Numbered from the stretch's first letter, positions 19,170 to 28,345 are shown. The stretch: DNA of 64,000 nucleotides from Kaiparowitsia implicata GSE-PSE-MK54-09C (GCA_019359435.1 JAHHHI010000059.1:62001-126000); one strand, 5' to 3'. Program-made: numbers and translations. The notes: generated from the letters alone by a model not told the origin.

Positions 19170-19858
19170 GCATTTTGCGGCAGCTGTTGATAGGTTGGTT
19201 CAGCGTGAGGTGCGATCGCAGCCTGAAATGAAAGCGTTGTAATCGGATTGGGAACCTGGTGCTGAAGGTGCTGTAAATGGGCGTGATGTTCTGAACACAG
19301 GGGAATTTTGCAAATCACAATGAGAGCCGTTGAACTTAGCTCATCAGCACTAATCACTTGGCCCCATGTCCAATCCTGTTCCATCATAATGGGCGTGAGT
19401 TTGGGTGCTGTAGCGTCTGGTTGCAGGGGGTGAATTAGATCGCGCACGACCTGGCGCTCTTGGGGGTTTCCCAAGAGTAGAATGGTGTTGGTCTGACTGA
19501 GTCTCTCTAGGGCATCCGCTGTAGATGAGGACGGAGCGACAGAGGGCGATCGCCCCTGTTGCGATGCGGCGTCAGCAAAAATTCGATCGATTAAGAAATG
19601 GCGCTGTTCTTCTAGGGTTTGAGAGACATGAATCGACGACTGAAGTAAGAATGAATCGTTCTCGAGCTGCGCCGTAATATAGTCATTAATGCGGTGGAGG
19701 AGGGCTGTGTTTTGCTTAGCCGAGTGACCGACTAAATCGATCTTGTGAGACAGTTCATCTTGCTTTAGCTGTTGATGGTCGAGCTTGACATAGAGCCCAT
19801 CCAGCTTATTCAAGAATAAGTCTTTAATTGCTTTGAATCGCTGAAAGATTTGAGCCAT
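19166..19858 (-). CDS. Coiled-coil protein of unknown function in the glycan cluster
   Basis: I do not recognise the family. The 230-residue protein starts with a helical, heptad-like stretch (residues 1–100: FKAIKDLFLNKLDGLYVKL, LKQDELSHKIDLV). A Ser/Pro linker carrying a HIP1-encoded GRSPSV follows. The second half is small and alpha/beta-like (TNTILLLGNPQERQVVRDLI, TALIVICKIPLC). There is no signal peptide and no membrane helix. It lies between two glycosyltransferases, 47 bases after one and overlapping the next by ATGA. It could be an adaptor that pairs with the enzyme translated after it; this is inference from position only. Confidence 0.75.
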   Translation of the reverse strand: MAQIFQRFKAIKDLFLNKLDGLYVKLDHQQLKQDELSHKIDLVGHSAKQNTALLHRINDYITAQLENDSFLLQSSIHVSQTLEEQRHFLIDRIFADAASQQGRSPSVAPSSSTADALERLSQTNTILLLGNPQERQVVRDLIHPLQPDATAPKLTPIMMEQDWTWGQVISADELSSTALIVICKIPLCSEHHAHLQHLQHQVPNPITTLSFQAAIAPHAEPTYQQLPQNA

Positions 19859-19905
19859 AATCTGTTACGTATTGCGAGAGCACTGACAAATGAAATAGCA
19901 CGGAT

Positions 19906-21948
19906 CTAAGCTGGGTGCTGGGCGATTAATGCTTCAAATCGATCGTCTGCTGGATGCCCTTGTTCGAGCGATCGCCATAGCCAATCTGCCAGATCATCGC
20001 AGGCAAAAGTTGCTGCCATAGCGGCACAGCGTTGCCGAATCTGGGTTTGCACCGTTGGGTCACAGACATACGCTACAGCCTCTGCAAAACTGTTTGCATC
20101 GTAGCTGCAAACGGTTCCGAGTTGAAATGTCTCTACAAAATGCGCCGCAGCACTATCCCGACTGCCCATCACAATAATCGGGAGATGCGCCGTTGCCAGC
20201 GTGAAAATCAGGCGCGAGGGCAAGCTCAAACGCGTCACCTCGGGGAGATCATCGGTATCGTCTAGCATTCCCGTTGGCATTAGGGTAAACGGGTAACGAT
20301 GCAGCAGTAGCCGCAACTGACTGCCCGGTTTTTCTGACTGCACCCTAATGCCATCTGCGTCTAGGTCTGCGGCGATCGCCGGAGTTCGCCCAGGGTTAGG
20401 ATGCCAGTCCACGGTCAACCCGGCTTGGCGGAGGGTTGTTCTCAACGCTTTCAGCCATGCGGCACCCCACACGTTGCCAATCAAAACGCCCGTTTTTTCA
20501 GCCAGATAGTGGGGGTCTACCGAGTGAGGCGTGGCCCGAATAAATGCGGTGGGTAAGGTGGGGGGTGCAAACCAGATGGGACAGTTGAATTTGGCTTGAT
20601 AGGCGGCTCGCATTTCAGGAGAAATGGCAAGTCGAAGGTCTGATTTTTGTAGGAGTTCCTGCATTAAATCATCTGGAATAATCGACGAATAAATATTGTG
20701 ATCATCCATGAGATAGGTGCAGAGCGGCACATCAAACACATCAGAGAGGGCGATCGCCAACTTCACATCTTCAATCAAATAAGGAATGCAGAGAATGCGT
20801 CGCAGGGTGCTGCCGTTTAACACCCGCAGTAAGAGTGCACAAATCTCTGATTTCGCAAGCTTTGTCAGGCGAATGAGGGCGCTATAATCCCCGAAATCAT
20901 GATCGCCTTGATAGGTATCGCAGGTTCGGAGCGACAATAGATTTCTATGATTCTCAAAGATTCGCCGCAGCAAAATTCCCGTACCGTGCTGCTGATTCAT
21001 CTCGTTATAGGTGATGACCACATCGACCTGATGAAGCGTGGGCAGAATGGGGGCATTCACCTGATTTGATCGAATGAGCGATAAGAGAGAATGGCGTAAT
21101 GCTTGATTGCGCTGAAGTGAAATTTCAGCAGATTTGTTCGGCGGGAGTAGCGGCAGTGTGGATGTACTCGATGTGGGACTATTGACGGCAAAGTACCATT
21201 TCTCATTGAGATCGATCACCATCTCTTGAAGCCGCGAGATGCGCCGATTTAGCCACGATTCTGTTTGATACAGGCCTAGGGTCTCTTGGGCTCGAAACAC
21301 CTCTTTTAAGGAGAGCGATTGAGCAGTGCCGGATAAACCCTGATTCGAGAATGACGAAATAGTGCGTGGGATGTAGTGAATGGCGATCGCCCCATGCTGA
21401 AGCATCCGCAAAAACCATTCATAATCGGCTGAAATCCGATACGTTTCATCAAATAACCCGAGAATAGAAAACAACTCGCGTTTGAAGAAACTGGCAGGGT
21501 GTTGCGGCCCATCGACATAGAACATTAGGGCCTCAGCGATGGCCTCGGGCGGTTTTGGGACTTTGATTTCGAGGGCGTGCTTGCCTCGTCGCACTTCTAA
21601 ATTGCCGTAGAGAAAGTCGCAGTTAGATTGGCTTTGAATAAAGGTAACAACATCCTGAATGACGGCTTGATCTTTTAGATAGTCATCTGAATTTAGAAAG
21701 TATAGATAGTCGCCTGTGGCTACCTGAATTCCCTTATTCATGGCCTGATAAATGCCATCATCGGGTTCACTAATCAGATGATGAATGTGAGTGGAGTAGC
21801 GCTGAGCGATGTCTAGTGTGCGATCGCTCGATGCACCGTCTACTACGATATATTCAATGTCGCCATGGGTTTGAGCCACCACACTTTGAATGGCGGTTTC
21901 AAAGTGGTTTTCAGCATTTCGACAAACCGTAATAATCGAGATTTTCAT
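19906..21948 (-). CDS. Glycosyltransferase: GT2 domain plus GT-B-like domain
   Basis: Residues 1–230 are a well-preserved GT-A domain of the colanic-acid WcaA/E-like kind: MKISIITVCRNAENHFETAI, EYIVVDGASSDRTL, SEPDDGIYQAMNKGI and LYFLNSDDYL. After a helical linker, about 290–680 looks like a GT-B fold (VDVVITYNEMNQQHGTGILL, CTYLMDDHNIYSS, LSLPSRLIFTLATAHLPIIV). Start ATG 21948 was chosen because MKISIITV is the standard opening; an upstream in-frame start at 21999 would add 17 unlikely residues. It follows the GT4 gene by 57 bases. It has no FWKLR tail and ends in ordinary helix. Confidence 0.88.
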   Translation of the reverse strand: MKISIITVCRNAENHFETAIQSVVAQTHGDIEYIVVDGASSDRTLDIAQRYSTHIHHLISEPDDGIYQAMNKGIQVATGDYLYFLNSDDYLKDQAVIQDVVTFIQSQSNCDFLYGNLEVRRGKHALEIKVPKPPEAIAEALMFYVDGPQHPASFFKRELFSILGLFDETYRISADYEWFLRMLQHGAIAIHYIPRTISSFSNQGLSGTAQSLSLKEVFRAQETLGLYQTESWLNRRISRLQEMVIDLNEKWYFAVNSPTSSTSTLPLLPPNKSAEISLQRNQALRHSLLSLIRSNQVNAPILPTLHQVDVVITYNEMNQQHGTGILLRRIFENHRNLLSLRTCDTYQGDHDFGDYSALIRLTKLAKSEICALLLRVLNGSTLRRILCIPYLIEDVKLAIALSDVFDVPLCTYLMDDHNIYSSIIPDDLMQELLQKSDLRLAISPEMRAAYQAKFNCPIWFAPPTLPTAFIRATPHSVDPHYLAEKTGVLIGNVWGAAWLKALRTTLRQAGLTVDWHPNPGRTPAIAADLDADGIRVQSEKPGSQLRLLLHRYPFTLMPTGMLDDTDDLPEVTRLSLPSRLIFTLATAHLPIIVMGSRDSAAAHFVETFQLGTVCSYDANSFAEAVAYVCDPTVQTQIRQRCAAMAATFACDDLADWLWRSLEQGHPADDRFEALIAQHPA

Positions 21949-22005
21949 ACCAATCCAGGCCGCAAATCGTTCACAGCATACCGCGTAAGCGGAACCCAAA
22001 TGACG

Positions 22006-23616
22006 CTATTCATCAACCGGCAACCCCAGCCGTCGCTTGAGCTGAAACCAGCGCGATCGCAATAGCCAAAACTTACTAGTTTCCATTGCGGCAATGCGCT
22101 GCTGCTTGGCTTCCAGTTCTGTGGCTAGCACTTGAGCTTGCTTTGCTAATTGCTTGTAGTGATTGGCCTCTTGCATGAGGGAATGCATCAACATGGACTG
22201 ATACAACTGCCCCACCGATGCCCCCATTGAGAGGTCTAAGGGAGCGATCGCCCCAAGCTCCCTGTCAGATCTGACGCCCACTTCCGTCGCTGCCTGTTCC
22301 ATCGGTTTTTGGGGTCTTGTTCCGGCAGGTATCACGGGCAATGGCGGCGTATGGCGTTTTAAATCGCCATATAACTCAAGATAGCGCTTCGACTCTAGCG
22401 GAGCGGCATAGTTTAGCAACATGTGCTGGCGGCACGTCTCTCGCATTGCCTCATATTGAGTCGGGTTGATGGCGCAGTGAATGATTTGCTGGCCCAACTG
22501 CTCAAAATTGCCAAAGGGAATCAGCCAGCCCGTCTGCTGATGCTGAATGGCGTCGGGCATACCGCCCACACCAAACGCCAGCACCGGGGTGCCACAACTC
22601 ATAGCCTCCAGCATCACATTGGGCAGGTTGTCTTCAAAGGAGGGCAGCACCAGCACATCTGCAGCGGAATAGGTCTCGATCAAGTCCGCTGGGGTTGACT
22701 TCCAGCCCAAATGCACGTGGGGAATCGGGAATTGCTCTAGCTCTGGGCAAGGTCGCCCATAGACGAGCAGCGTGATTGCGTTGCGGGCAATGAGTTGAGC
22801 CATGTCAGGATGCTGCGCGCACTGTCGCAGAGTCGCCAGCAAATCGGCAAAGCCCTTCCGAGGTTCGGGTGTACTTTGGGCAACCAGGGTAAAGGTCTCG
22901 GGCGCAATGCCCAGTTGCCGCTTTGCCTCGGCCTTGGGAACAGGCGCAAACAGCTCCGTATCCAGCGCATAAGGAATCACCTCCACCCGACACTGCTGAA
23001 ACACGCGGCTGTGGCGAGCACAGTCTGCTAGCCAGCGGCTGGGGGTAACGATGGTGAGGTTACGAAAGCGAGAAACCTGTTCGAGTTTGTCCTGCAAGGT
23101 TGCCGCAGGCAACGCAAAGGGATCATCTCGCAACTGAGGGCATTGGGCACAGGCTTGCTCAAACCCATTGCATCCTGCGGTGTAATGGCAGCCCCCGGTA
23201 AACGGAGCCATATCGTGGAGTGTCCACACGACGGGCTTGCCCAGCGTGAGCAGTTTAGCAAGGGTCGTGGGTGACTGAAAGGCGGCGACCCAGTGCAGGT
23301 TGATGATATCGGCCTGCGTGACGGTGTCTAATCGAGATAAGTCAAATCCAGGGTAGGAAAAGGAGAAATATGTTCTGGAACGAGCCGTCCGATTTTGGTT
23401 GAGATATCGCTGCTGAATCGTAGCCCAGGTCGGTTCATTTAATGCCACTTCAGTGTTTTGAGTGGACACAGACTGCACAGTGGGGTTGTCTGACGCCTTC
23501 CATCGCACCAGCAGCGTTGAATCTTGCCCCAGTGCCACCATCCCCTGATGCAGTCGGTAAGAGGCGATCGCCGCACCACCAGAAATATCGTAGGTATTAA
23601 CCTGAGCAATCTTCAT
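22006..23616 (-). CDS. Family 4 glycosyltransferase with coiled-coil and FWLLR tail
   Basis: The GT-B enzyme opens with MKIAQVNTYDISGGAAIASYRL. It contains the metal-like motif WTLHDMAPFTGGCHY with a Cys-rich loop (CNGFEQACAQC), the donor segment FEDNLPNVMLEAMSCGTPVLAF and a normal C-terminal Rossmann fold. This subgroup commonly acts in exopolysaccharide assembly. After about residue 430 there is a low-complexity stretch, then a coiled coil (YKQLAKQAQVLATELEAKQ). The shared tail AAMETSKFWLLRSRWFQLK closes the chain. The tail's DNA differs from the other copies, so it is not a recent duplication. Confidence 0.9.
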   Translation of the reverse strand: MKIAQVNTYDISGGAAIASYRLHQGMVALGQDSTLLVRWKASDNPTVQSVSTQNTEVALNEPTWATIQQRYLNQNRTARSRTYFSFSYPGFDLSRLDTVTQADIINLHWVAAFQSPTTLAKLLTLGKPVVWTLHDMAPFTGGCHYTAGCNGFEQACAQCPQLRDDPFALPAATLQDKLEQVSRFRNLTIVTPSRWLADCARHSRVFQQCRVEVIPYALDTELFAPVPKAEAKRQLGIAPETFTLVAQSTPEPRKGFADLLATLRQCAQHPDMAQLIARNAITLLVYGRPCPELEQFPIPHVHLGWKSTPADLIETYSAADVLVLPSFEDNLPNVMLEAMSCGTPVLAFGVGGMPDAIQHQQTGWLIPFGNFEQLGQQIIHCAINPTQYEAMRETCRQHMLLNYAAPLESKRYLELYGDLKRHTPPLPVIPAGTRPQKPMEQAATEVGVRSDRELGAIAPLDLSMGASVGQLYQSMLMHSLMQEANHYKQLAKQAQVLATELEAKQQRIAAMETSKFWLLRSRWFQLKRRLGLPVDE

Positions 23617-23784
23617 GTAGCTGTTACTAATACAAACGAGGCGAGATACCGCTGAGGAATTTACACCTCATTACTACCACAAGGCGGAGCCTAACCCTAC
23701 CAAAATTCTGGCGTTTTTGCGGTAGCTTAGTTATTTAGGAGCGACTTGAGGGCGATCGCCCATCTTAGTATTCTCAGTCTCAGC

Positions 23785-25536
23785 CTACTGAGTAGTCTTG
23801 AGCCCTAACCTAGTACACAACGTGAACCAGGCATTCCGTAGTTTCCAAAACTTGCTGTTGTTAACATCCTCAAGTTGGTCACTAGCGAGAGAGAGTTTTG
23901 ATTTTAACGTTTTGACCTTAGCACGCATCTGCCGCAGATTTTTTCGGGTCTCTTGCAGTTCTCTGCGAATGTCGGATGAGGTGTTTATATCAAGCTCTCG
24001 CGCTTGAAGCTGTTGCAATGCGGTCATCAGCATATAAATCTGGCGCTTTGTCCATTTTTCGGGCGGAATTTCTGCCAGATATTGCCGTAGGTAATAGCGC
24101 TCCTTTGACCACACGGCATCTTGAATCATGGAATCATGACGCATGCGGTACTCATAAAGGGGATACGGGTAATGCACGATCGGTTCACCCGTGGCGATCG
24201 CCGCTGCCAAAATGCACCAATCGTGAGTCTTCCCATCCTTGCGCGCAGGATGGCGAAACCGTTTCAAAAATTCAACCTTAAATAGAGAACACGCATCGCC
24301 GATCTCATTACTCTGCAAAAGTTGCGCAACTGAGGTGTATTTAAAGTTATAAACTCCATCGGCCTTGCCAAAGTGCAGCATGGACGAAACAATCACAGAA
24401 GCACCCGAAGAACAAGCGGCTTCAACGTACTTTTCAACCGAGAATGGCATCAGACGATTGTCGGCATCTAGGGGTAAGAAATAGTTCCCTGCGGCCATTT
24501 CAATCAGTGCATTACGCGCATTTCCTAAGCCTAAATTTGCGTCTGCGCGGATGAACTTAAAATTAGGAAATAGCGATTTTGCCTGCTCAATGTAGCTAAT
24601 CGTTTCAGGTTCTGTAGAGGCATCGTCTAACACAATCACCTCTAGATTAGAGTAGGTTTGTGCTTCTACGCTCACCAGGCAGTCAACTAAATAGCGGCCA
24701 AGATTATAGCAGGTAATACCGATTGTGACTCTTGGCTTATCTATGACGTGAGTTGGGGTTCGCTGAAACGCATTTTCAATGAATGATATTTTGCGGGCAA
24801 ATAAGTCTTTGTTAACCTGAACTAGCGCTTCTCGCCCGACCACTTCAACGGTCTCAGGATAGGCGGCGATCGCCTTGCTCAGCATTAATGCCAGGGTTTC
24901 TGAATCGGCAGGTTTAAACCAATACACGCCGCTGGTGCGCTGCACCAATTTCAAAGTCTCTCGAAACCCGCCTGTGTCTGACACCACAAGAGGCGTGGGC
25001 AATTGCCCCATCTCCAATGCACTATTTGGGAAGTTTTCCTGATGGCTTGTTAGGCAGACAATCGGCTGGTGGAGTCGGCGAATGAAGCGAATGGCATCGC
25101 GACTAAAAAACTCTGGATAGAGGGTATATTCAATTGGGCAAGCATCAGGATTTAGCTCTTCTTGCACATACTGGTCGCTATTCATTGCGCCCATGCGTGA
25201 CTTGTGGAGCTGCACTACTTTGCCCACAAAGTGAATATGGAGAGTATTTCGCAACTCTGGATCGAGCTGCTTTAAGGCCTCTACAAACGTGCAAATCCCC
25301 TTTCGCATTTCCAATCGCCCAAAAAACACGATGGGGATTTTCTCAGGATCAACCTCCATAGAGTCAGGGTCTTGAGCCTTCGGATCTTGCTTGGATATGC
25401 TTGATGACGGCACCTTTGTCAGATGTGAGGCCATCACCCGAGAATTCAAACCTTCAGGCGCATCAGAATCTGCAACGTTTGGGTCTAATGTGGAAGCATC
25501 ATCATCCAATGCGTCTGCATGTCCAGTCGTTGTCAT
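23785..25536 (-). CDS. C-terminal half of a GT4 glycosyltransferase fused to a GT2 domain, with FWKLR tail
   Basis: ATG at 25536 (an upstream TTG at 25566 is possible) begins about 65 acidic, low-complexity residues. The protein then enters directly in the middle of a GT-B enzyme: IPIVFFGRLEMRKGICTFVE and HQENFPNSALEMGQLPTPLV, which are the donor-binding half. A full GT2 domain follows (VTIGITCYNLGRYLVDCLVS, VIVLDDASTE, NYFLPLDADNRL). A coiled coil and the tail VNNSKFWKLRNAWFTLCTRL end the chain. The missing N-terminal GT-B half is encoded by the next gene upstream (25669–26487), so the two are best read as one enzyme split in two. Confidence 0.85.
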   Translation of the reverse strand: MTTTGHADALDDDASTLDPNVADSDAPEGLNSRVMASHLTKVPSSSISKQDPKAQDPDSMEVDPEKIPIVFFGRLEMRKGICTFVEALKQLDPELRNTLHIHFVGKVVQLHKSRMGAMNSDQYVQEELNPDACPIEYTLYPEFFSRDAIRFIRRLHQPIVCLTSHQENFPNSALEMGQLPTPLVVSDTGGFRETLKLVQRTSGVYWFKPADSETLALMLSKAIAAYPETVEVVGREALVQVNKDLFARKISFIENAFQRTPTHVIDKPRVTIGITCYNLGRYLVDCLVSVEAQTYSNLEVIVLDDASTEPETISYIEQAKSLFPNFKFIRADANLGLGNARNALIEMAAGNYFLPLDADNRLMPFSVEKYVEAACSSGASVIVSSMLHFGKADGVYNFKYTSVAQLLQSNEIGDACSLFKVEFLKRFRHPARKDGKTHDWCILAAAIATGEPIVHYPYPLYEYRMRHDSMIQDAVWSKERYYLRQYLAEIPPEKWTKRQIYMLMTALQQLQARELDINTSSDIRRELQETRKNLRQMRAKVKTLKSKLSLASDQLEDVNNSKFWKLRNAWFTLCTRLGLKTTQ

Positions 25537-25668
25537 AGCTTCGCCCACACCCACAACCAACGTCAATCAACTCGCGTATTATATGGCAAATGGTCGCCGT
25601 TTTTTCTTTACTTAAGCGTATGAGCGATCGCAACCAACGCTAAGACTTTAGGAATTAGCTTGCTGGGA

Positions 25669-26487
25669 TCAACTAAGCACTGAAATTGGCGAAGATGATT
25701 CTAACGCCTCTAAAGCCTCCAAAGCCTTGGAATTGTCTTCTAGAATTGGTATGAAGTAAGGCATGTGAATTGATTCTGAGACATCCCAGCCATATGCATC
25801 TACGCGCGATCGCAAATGATAGGACGGGAAAAAGGCTAGATCGGCATTCTCAAAAGAAAACTGTTCAAAGTTGATTAATTCGAGAAACATATTCTGATAC
25901 TCTTCTGCGAACCATTCATTTGCTTCATAAATCCATTCATGACCGCTATGCATCGTGACTGCAACTGCAACGTTCTGATCTAAAATTCCACACTTTTTTG
26001 CTAGTATTGTTCGAGCGGCAAGGCCATTCATTTCATGAAACTCGACGTAAATCTTAGATGCTGGAAAAAGGTTCTCGATAGCCTGCACAAAAAATAGCGA
26101 AGAATAACCATCGCGGTCAACAAATGAATAGTAAGATGCGGCCTTAAGAATGGATTCATGAATTGGTTGAAGGTTTAGCACTCTTGGCAACTCGCCAACA
26201 CCAAAAATGTGCTTTAAACAGGGGATATCAGACTCGCCCTCAAAATCTTGTTGAGAATTACATACCAGCAGGATGACATACCATCCTTGCTCTGCCAGAT
26301 GCTCACTCAGCGTTCGATAATACGTGCCGATTCCGCCATTTCGATAAATGCCTTCGAATTCGGTCGTAATCATAAGGGCAATATTTTGAGGATTCTCAGC
26401 TTGTAAGCGTGTCGCATACTCAAGCTGAAACCCGAGGTCTAAGTTTTTTTGCGACAAAAGCTTGATGAATGTGTCCTGCTTTACCAT
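25669..26487 (-). CDS. N-terminal half of a split GT4 glycosyltransferase
   Basis: The 272-residue protein contains the acceptor-side Rossmann half of a GT-B enzyme. It has the opening glycine motif (YRNGGIGTYYRTLSEHLAEQ) and VYVEFHEMNG-like and AVTMHSGHEWIYEANEWF segments, and it stops after the hinge region (HMPYFIPILEDN). The donor-binding half is absent here and starts in the gene downstream at 25536. Both genes end or begin in low-complexity acidic residues (ALEALEALESSS here), as if a linker had been opened. The gap is 132 bases with stops in it, so a single frameshift does not explain the split. Function would require the two proteins to associate. Confidence 0.8.
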   Translation of the reverse strand: MVKQDTFIKLLSQKNLDLGFQLEYATRLQAENPQNIALMITTEFEGIYRNGGIGTYYRTLSEHLAEQGWYVILLVCNSQQDFEGESDIPCLKHIFGVGELPRVLNLQPIHESILKAASYYSFVDRDGYSSLFFVQAIENLFPASKIYVEFHEMNGLAARTILAKKCGILDQNVAVAVTMHSGHEWIYEANEWFAEEYQNMFLELINFEQFSFENADLAFFPSYHLRSRVDAYGWDVSESIHMPYFIPILEDNSKALEALEALESSSPISVLS

Positions 26488-26595
26488 ATCACTTCATTAA
26501 ATTAGATCTATTGCTCTAACTATGCAATTGTTGCACTTGAAGGAGCAATGTGAATACCCTGTATTCTATAGTCAAAGCACTCATCCACCAAATAA

Positions 26596-27828
26596 TTAAA
26601 GACGAATTAGGTTTTTGACGAACTCTTTGAGTCTCCAAGCGCGGCTTGACTCCATCTTGGAAATCAAATGATTGAGGCGTTGAATTCGTTGATTTTTTTG
26701 CTGAAGTCTTGTTCTGAGAGTTTCATTAAATTGCTGGCATCCTTTTAGCCGATGTCCAAGAGCGTCGATCTTCTCAGCTGAAACAACCACGGTTTCAGAA
26801 AGCCCTTCCATTTGCTGCAGCTGATGTATATAACTTTGAGTCTGGTTCTTTTCCAACTCTAACGCTTGGCTCGCTAACTGCAATTGCTCTTTTAAGCCCT
26901 GAATTTGTGATTTTAAGTCCTGAACCTGTGATTCTGAGTCCTGAACTTTTGAGAGGAGATTTTTTTTTTGTTTTTCTTGGCTGCGAAGGAGCATCCAGTC
27001 TTGAATTAGCCATGACTGAGTTTGAGAGGCTAGAGACTTAACTAAACTCAGACTTTTATCTTCGTAGCCTGAAACTTCGTTCAGATCTTCATAGAGTCGG
27101 ATGGCTTCAGGAAAATAGGTATTCATGAGGGCGGGGCGCTGCGACGTAGAGACGCTCTGGTTTAATAAACCGGGCTCCCAAATTTCTTTGTTGGGAGCGT
27201 GCAAATTGATGCTCAAGTGATTGCTGATCAGTGAGACTATGCGTTCTGGATCGTCAATGACTTGATTAAGGTGAACCAGTAATGATTTCTCTGGAAACTG
27301 GCGGCAAAATTTTATTAACCGGCGATTGTAGCTAGTCCAGACATCGATCGCAAACTCTGGATTTTCTAAAAAGACCCCATCTCCACGCCGATAGAGGGAA
27401 TCTATAACCTCCCAGGGCTTCCGATATATAAAGAGAAAGCGTGCAGTGGGCAGTTGAGACTCCCAAAAATTTAGAAAGAGTGTTGTTCGAGGCTCCTTCC
27501 AACCCCAAGGCTGCGTCTTGGATGAATTAGTTTGAATAAGCTGATGAGCTTTGTCGAGAAATTGTATCGGAACCTCGATCTGCTCTTGAATCGTCCAGCC
27601 AAATTTGGAAATCCCTTGGGCCTCCAGAAGACGTTCATGAAAGGCAAGAAACTCAACATTCTCAAAGTATCCTCTCGGGTTCTCAGGCCTCGCCTCTAGT
27701 AGGTGGCGACCAATGTCAAGCCCGGCGCTTTGCAATAAAGCGGAAAAAAAGGACGTTCCAGAGCGATGCATCCCGGTGATAATGACAGCTGGCTGTGCCG
27801 TGTCTAATGTTGGCGCCGTACCTTCCAT
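26596..27828 (-). CDS. Sulfotransferase family protein with coiled coil and WRLK tail
   Basis: The N-terminal 260 residues match PAPS-dependent sulfotransferases. The 5'-phosphosulfate loop is ITGMHRSGTSFFSALLQSAG; ENPRGYFEN and GWKEPRTTLFLNFW follow; FLFIYRKPWEVIDSLYRR carries the 3'-phosphate-binding Arg. It probably sulfates a glycan made by the cluster. A long coiled coil (QDSESQVQDLKSQIQGLKEQ) leads to the tail SKMESSRAWRLKEFVK, a variant of the tail on neighbouring glycosyltransferases. It is the first gene of the minus-strand cluster. The DNA is visibly more AT-rich than the flanking housekeeping genes. Confidence 0.88.
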   Translation of the reverse strand: MEGTAPTLDTAQPAVIITGMHRSGTSFFSALLQSAGLDIGRHLLEARPENPRGYFENVEFLAFHERLLEAQGISKFGWTIQEQIEVPIQFLDKAHQLIQTNSSKTQPWGWKEPRTTLFLNFWESQLPTARFLFIYRKPWEVIDSLYRRGDGVFLENPEFAIDVWTSYNRRLIKFCRQFPEKSLLVHLNQVIDDPERIVSLISNHLSINLHAPNKEIWEPGLLNQSVSTSQRPALMNTYFPEAIRLYEDLNEVSGYEDKSLSLVKSLASQTQSWLIQDWMLLRSQEKQKKNLLSKVQDSESQVQDLKSQIQGLKEQLQLASQALELEKNQTQSYIHQLQQMEGLSETVVVSAEKIDALGHRLKGCQQFNETLRTRLQQKNQRIQRLNHLISKMESSRAWRLKEFVKNLIRL

Positions 27829-28105
27829 AAGTCTTGGGAATTGCCGTTTTCTTAGAACGCCATAAAACAGAAGATTATCATATATCGCACGGGTATCTAG
27901 TGTCGCGCACCCAGAAATGCGCTTGAGTTAGCAACGTGAGGGCTAGCCGTACAAAGGGACTATAAAAAGGTATTGCTGATCTAGTTACGCCAATCAATCT
28001 GCATTACTCCTATTCGCCGCTAGGGATGCACCCAACTGTTGTAAACCAATCACAAAGAAGTCGGTCGCGTCTACATCTACACCCTTGGAGCTCACATAAT
28101 CAGGA

Positions 28106-28144
28106 CGGGAGAGGGCTTGTCCTTCGGCTCTCCCCTCCCGTTTT
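28106..28144 (+). terminator. Orphan terminator-like hairpin
   Basis: CGGGAG (28106–28111) pairs with CTCCCG (28135–28140), with further G/C pairing inside, and TTTT follows immediately on the plus strand. No plus-strand gene ends nearby. It may mark the end of a gene that has been lost, or it may be part of a dispersed repeat. Confidence 0.4.
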
Positions 28145-28214
28145 GGGAGAAGTTCTGGGGAATGTATATTTCCCGCAGGGTGAGCAAATTGGCAAAACTG
28201 GGATGCACTCGATG

Positions 28215-28345
28215 CTAGGGGCTGTCATCAATTAGCCTCTGATATCCCAGAAATTAACAGTCACAGCCCCTAGCCAGGTTTTTGGGTCGGACGTGGCAAC
28301 GCTCATTGCAAAAGGCGTTTGGTTGGAATTGATGACACGCCCTAG
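28215..28345. mobile_element. MITE-like element with CTAG target duplication
   Basis: A 123-base element (28219–28341) has imperfect terminal inverted repeats. The left end is GGGCTGTCATCAATT; the reverse complement of the right end is GGCGTGTCATCAATT, 13 of 15 identical. Both ends are flanked by CTAG (28215–28218 and 28342–28345), which fits the YTAR target duplication I recall for the IS5 group. An internal ACAGCCCCTAGC (28263–28274) mirrors the left end. There is no transposase, so it would have moved in trans. Confidence 0.55.

Noticed and set aside
25536-25669. Simple frameshift joining the two halves of the split glycosyltransferase
   Set aside because: The 132-base gap has several stops and does not read as GT sequence in any frame, so one indel cannot restore a fusion.
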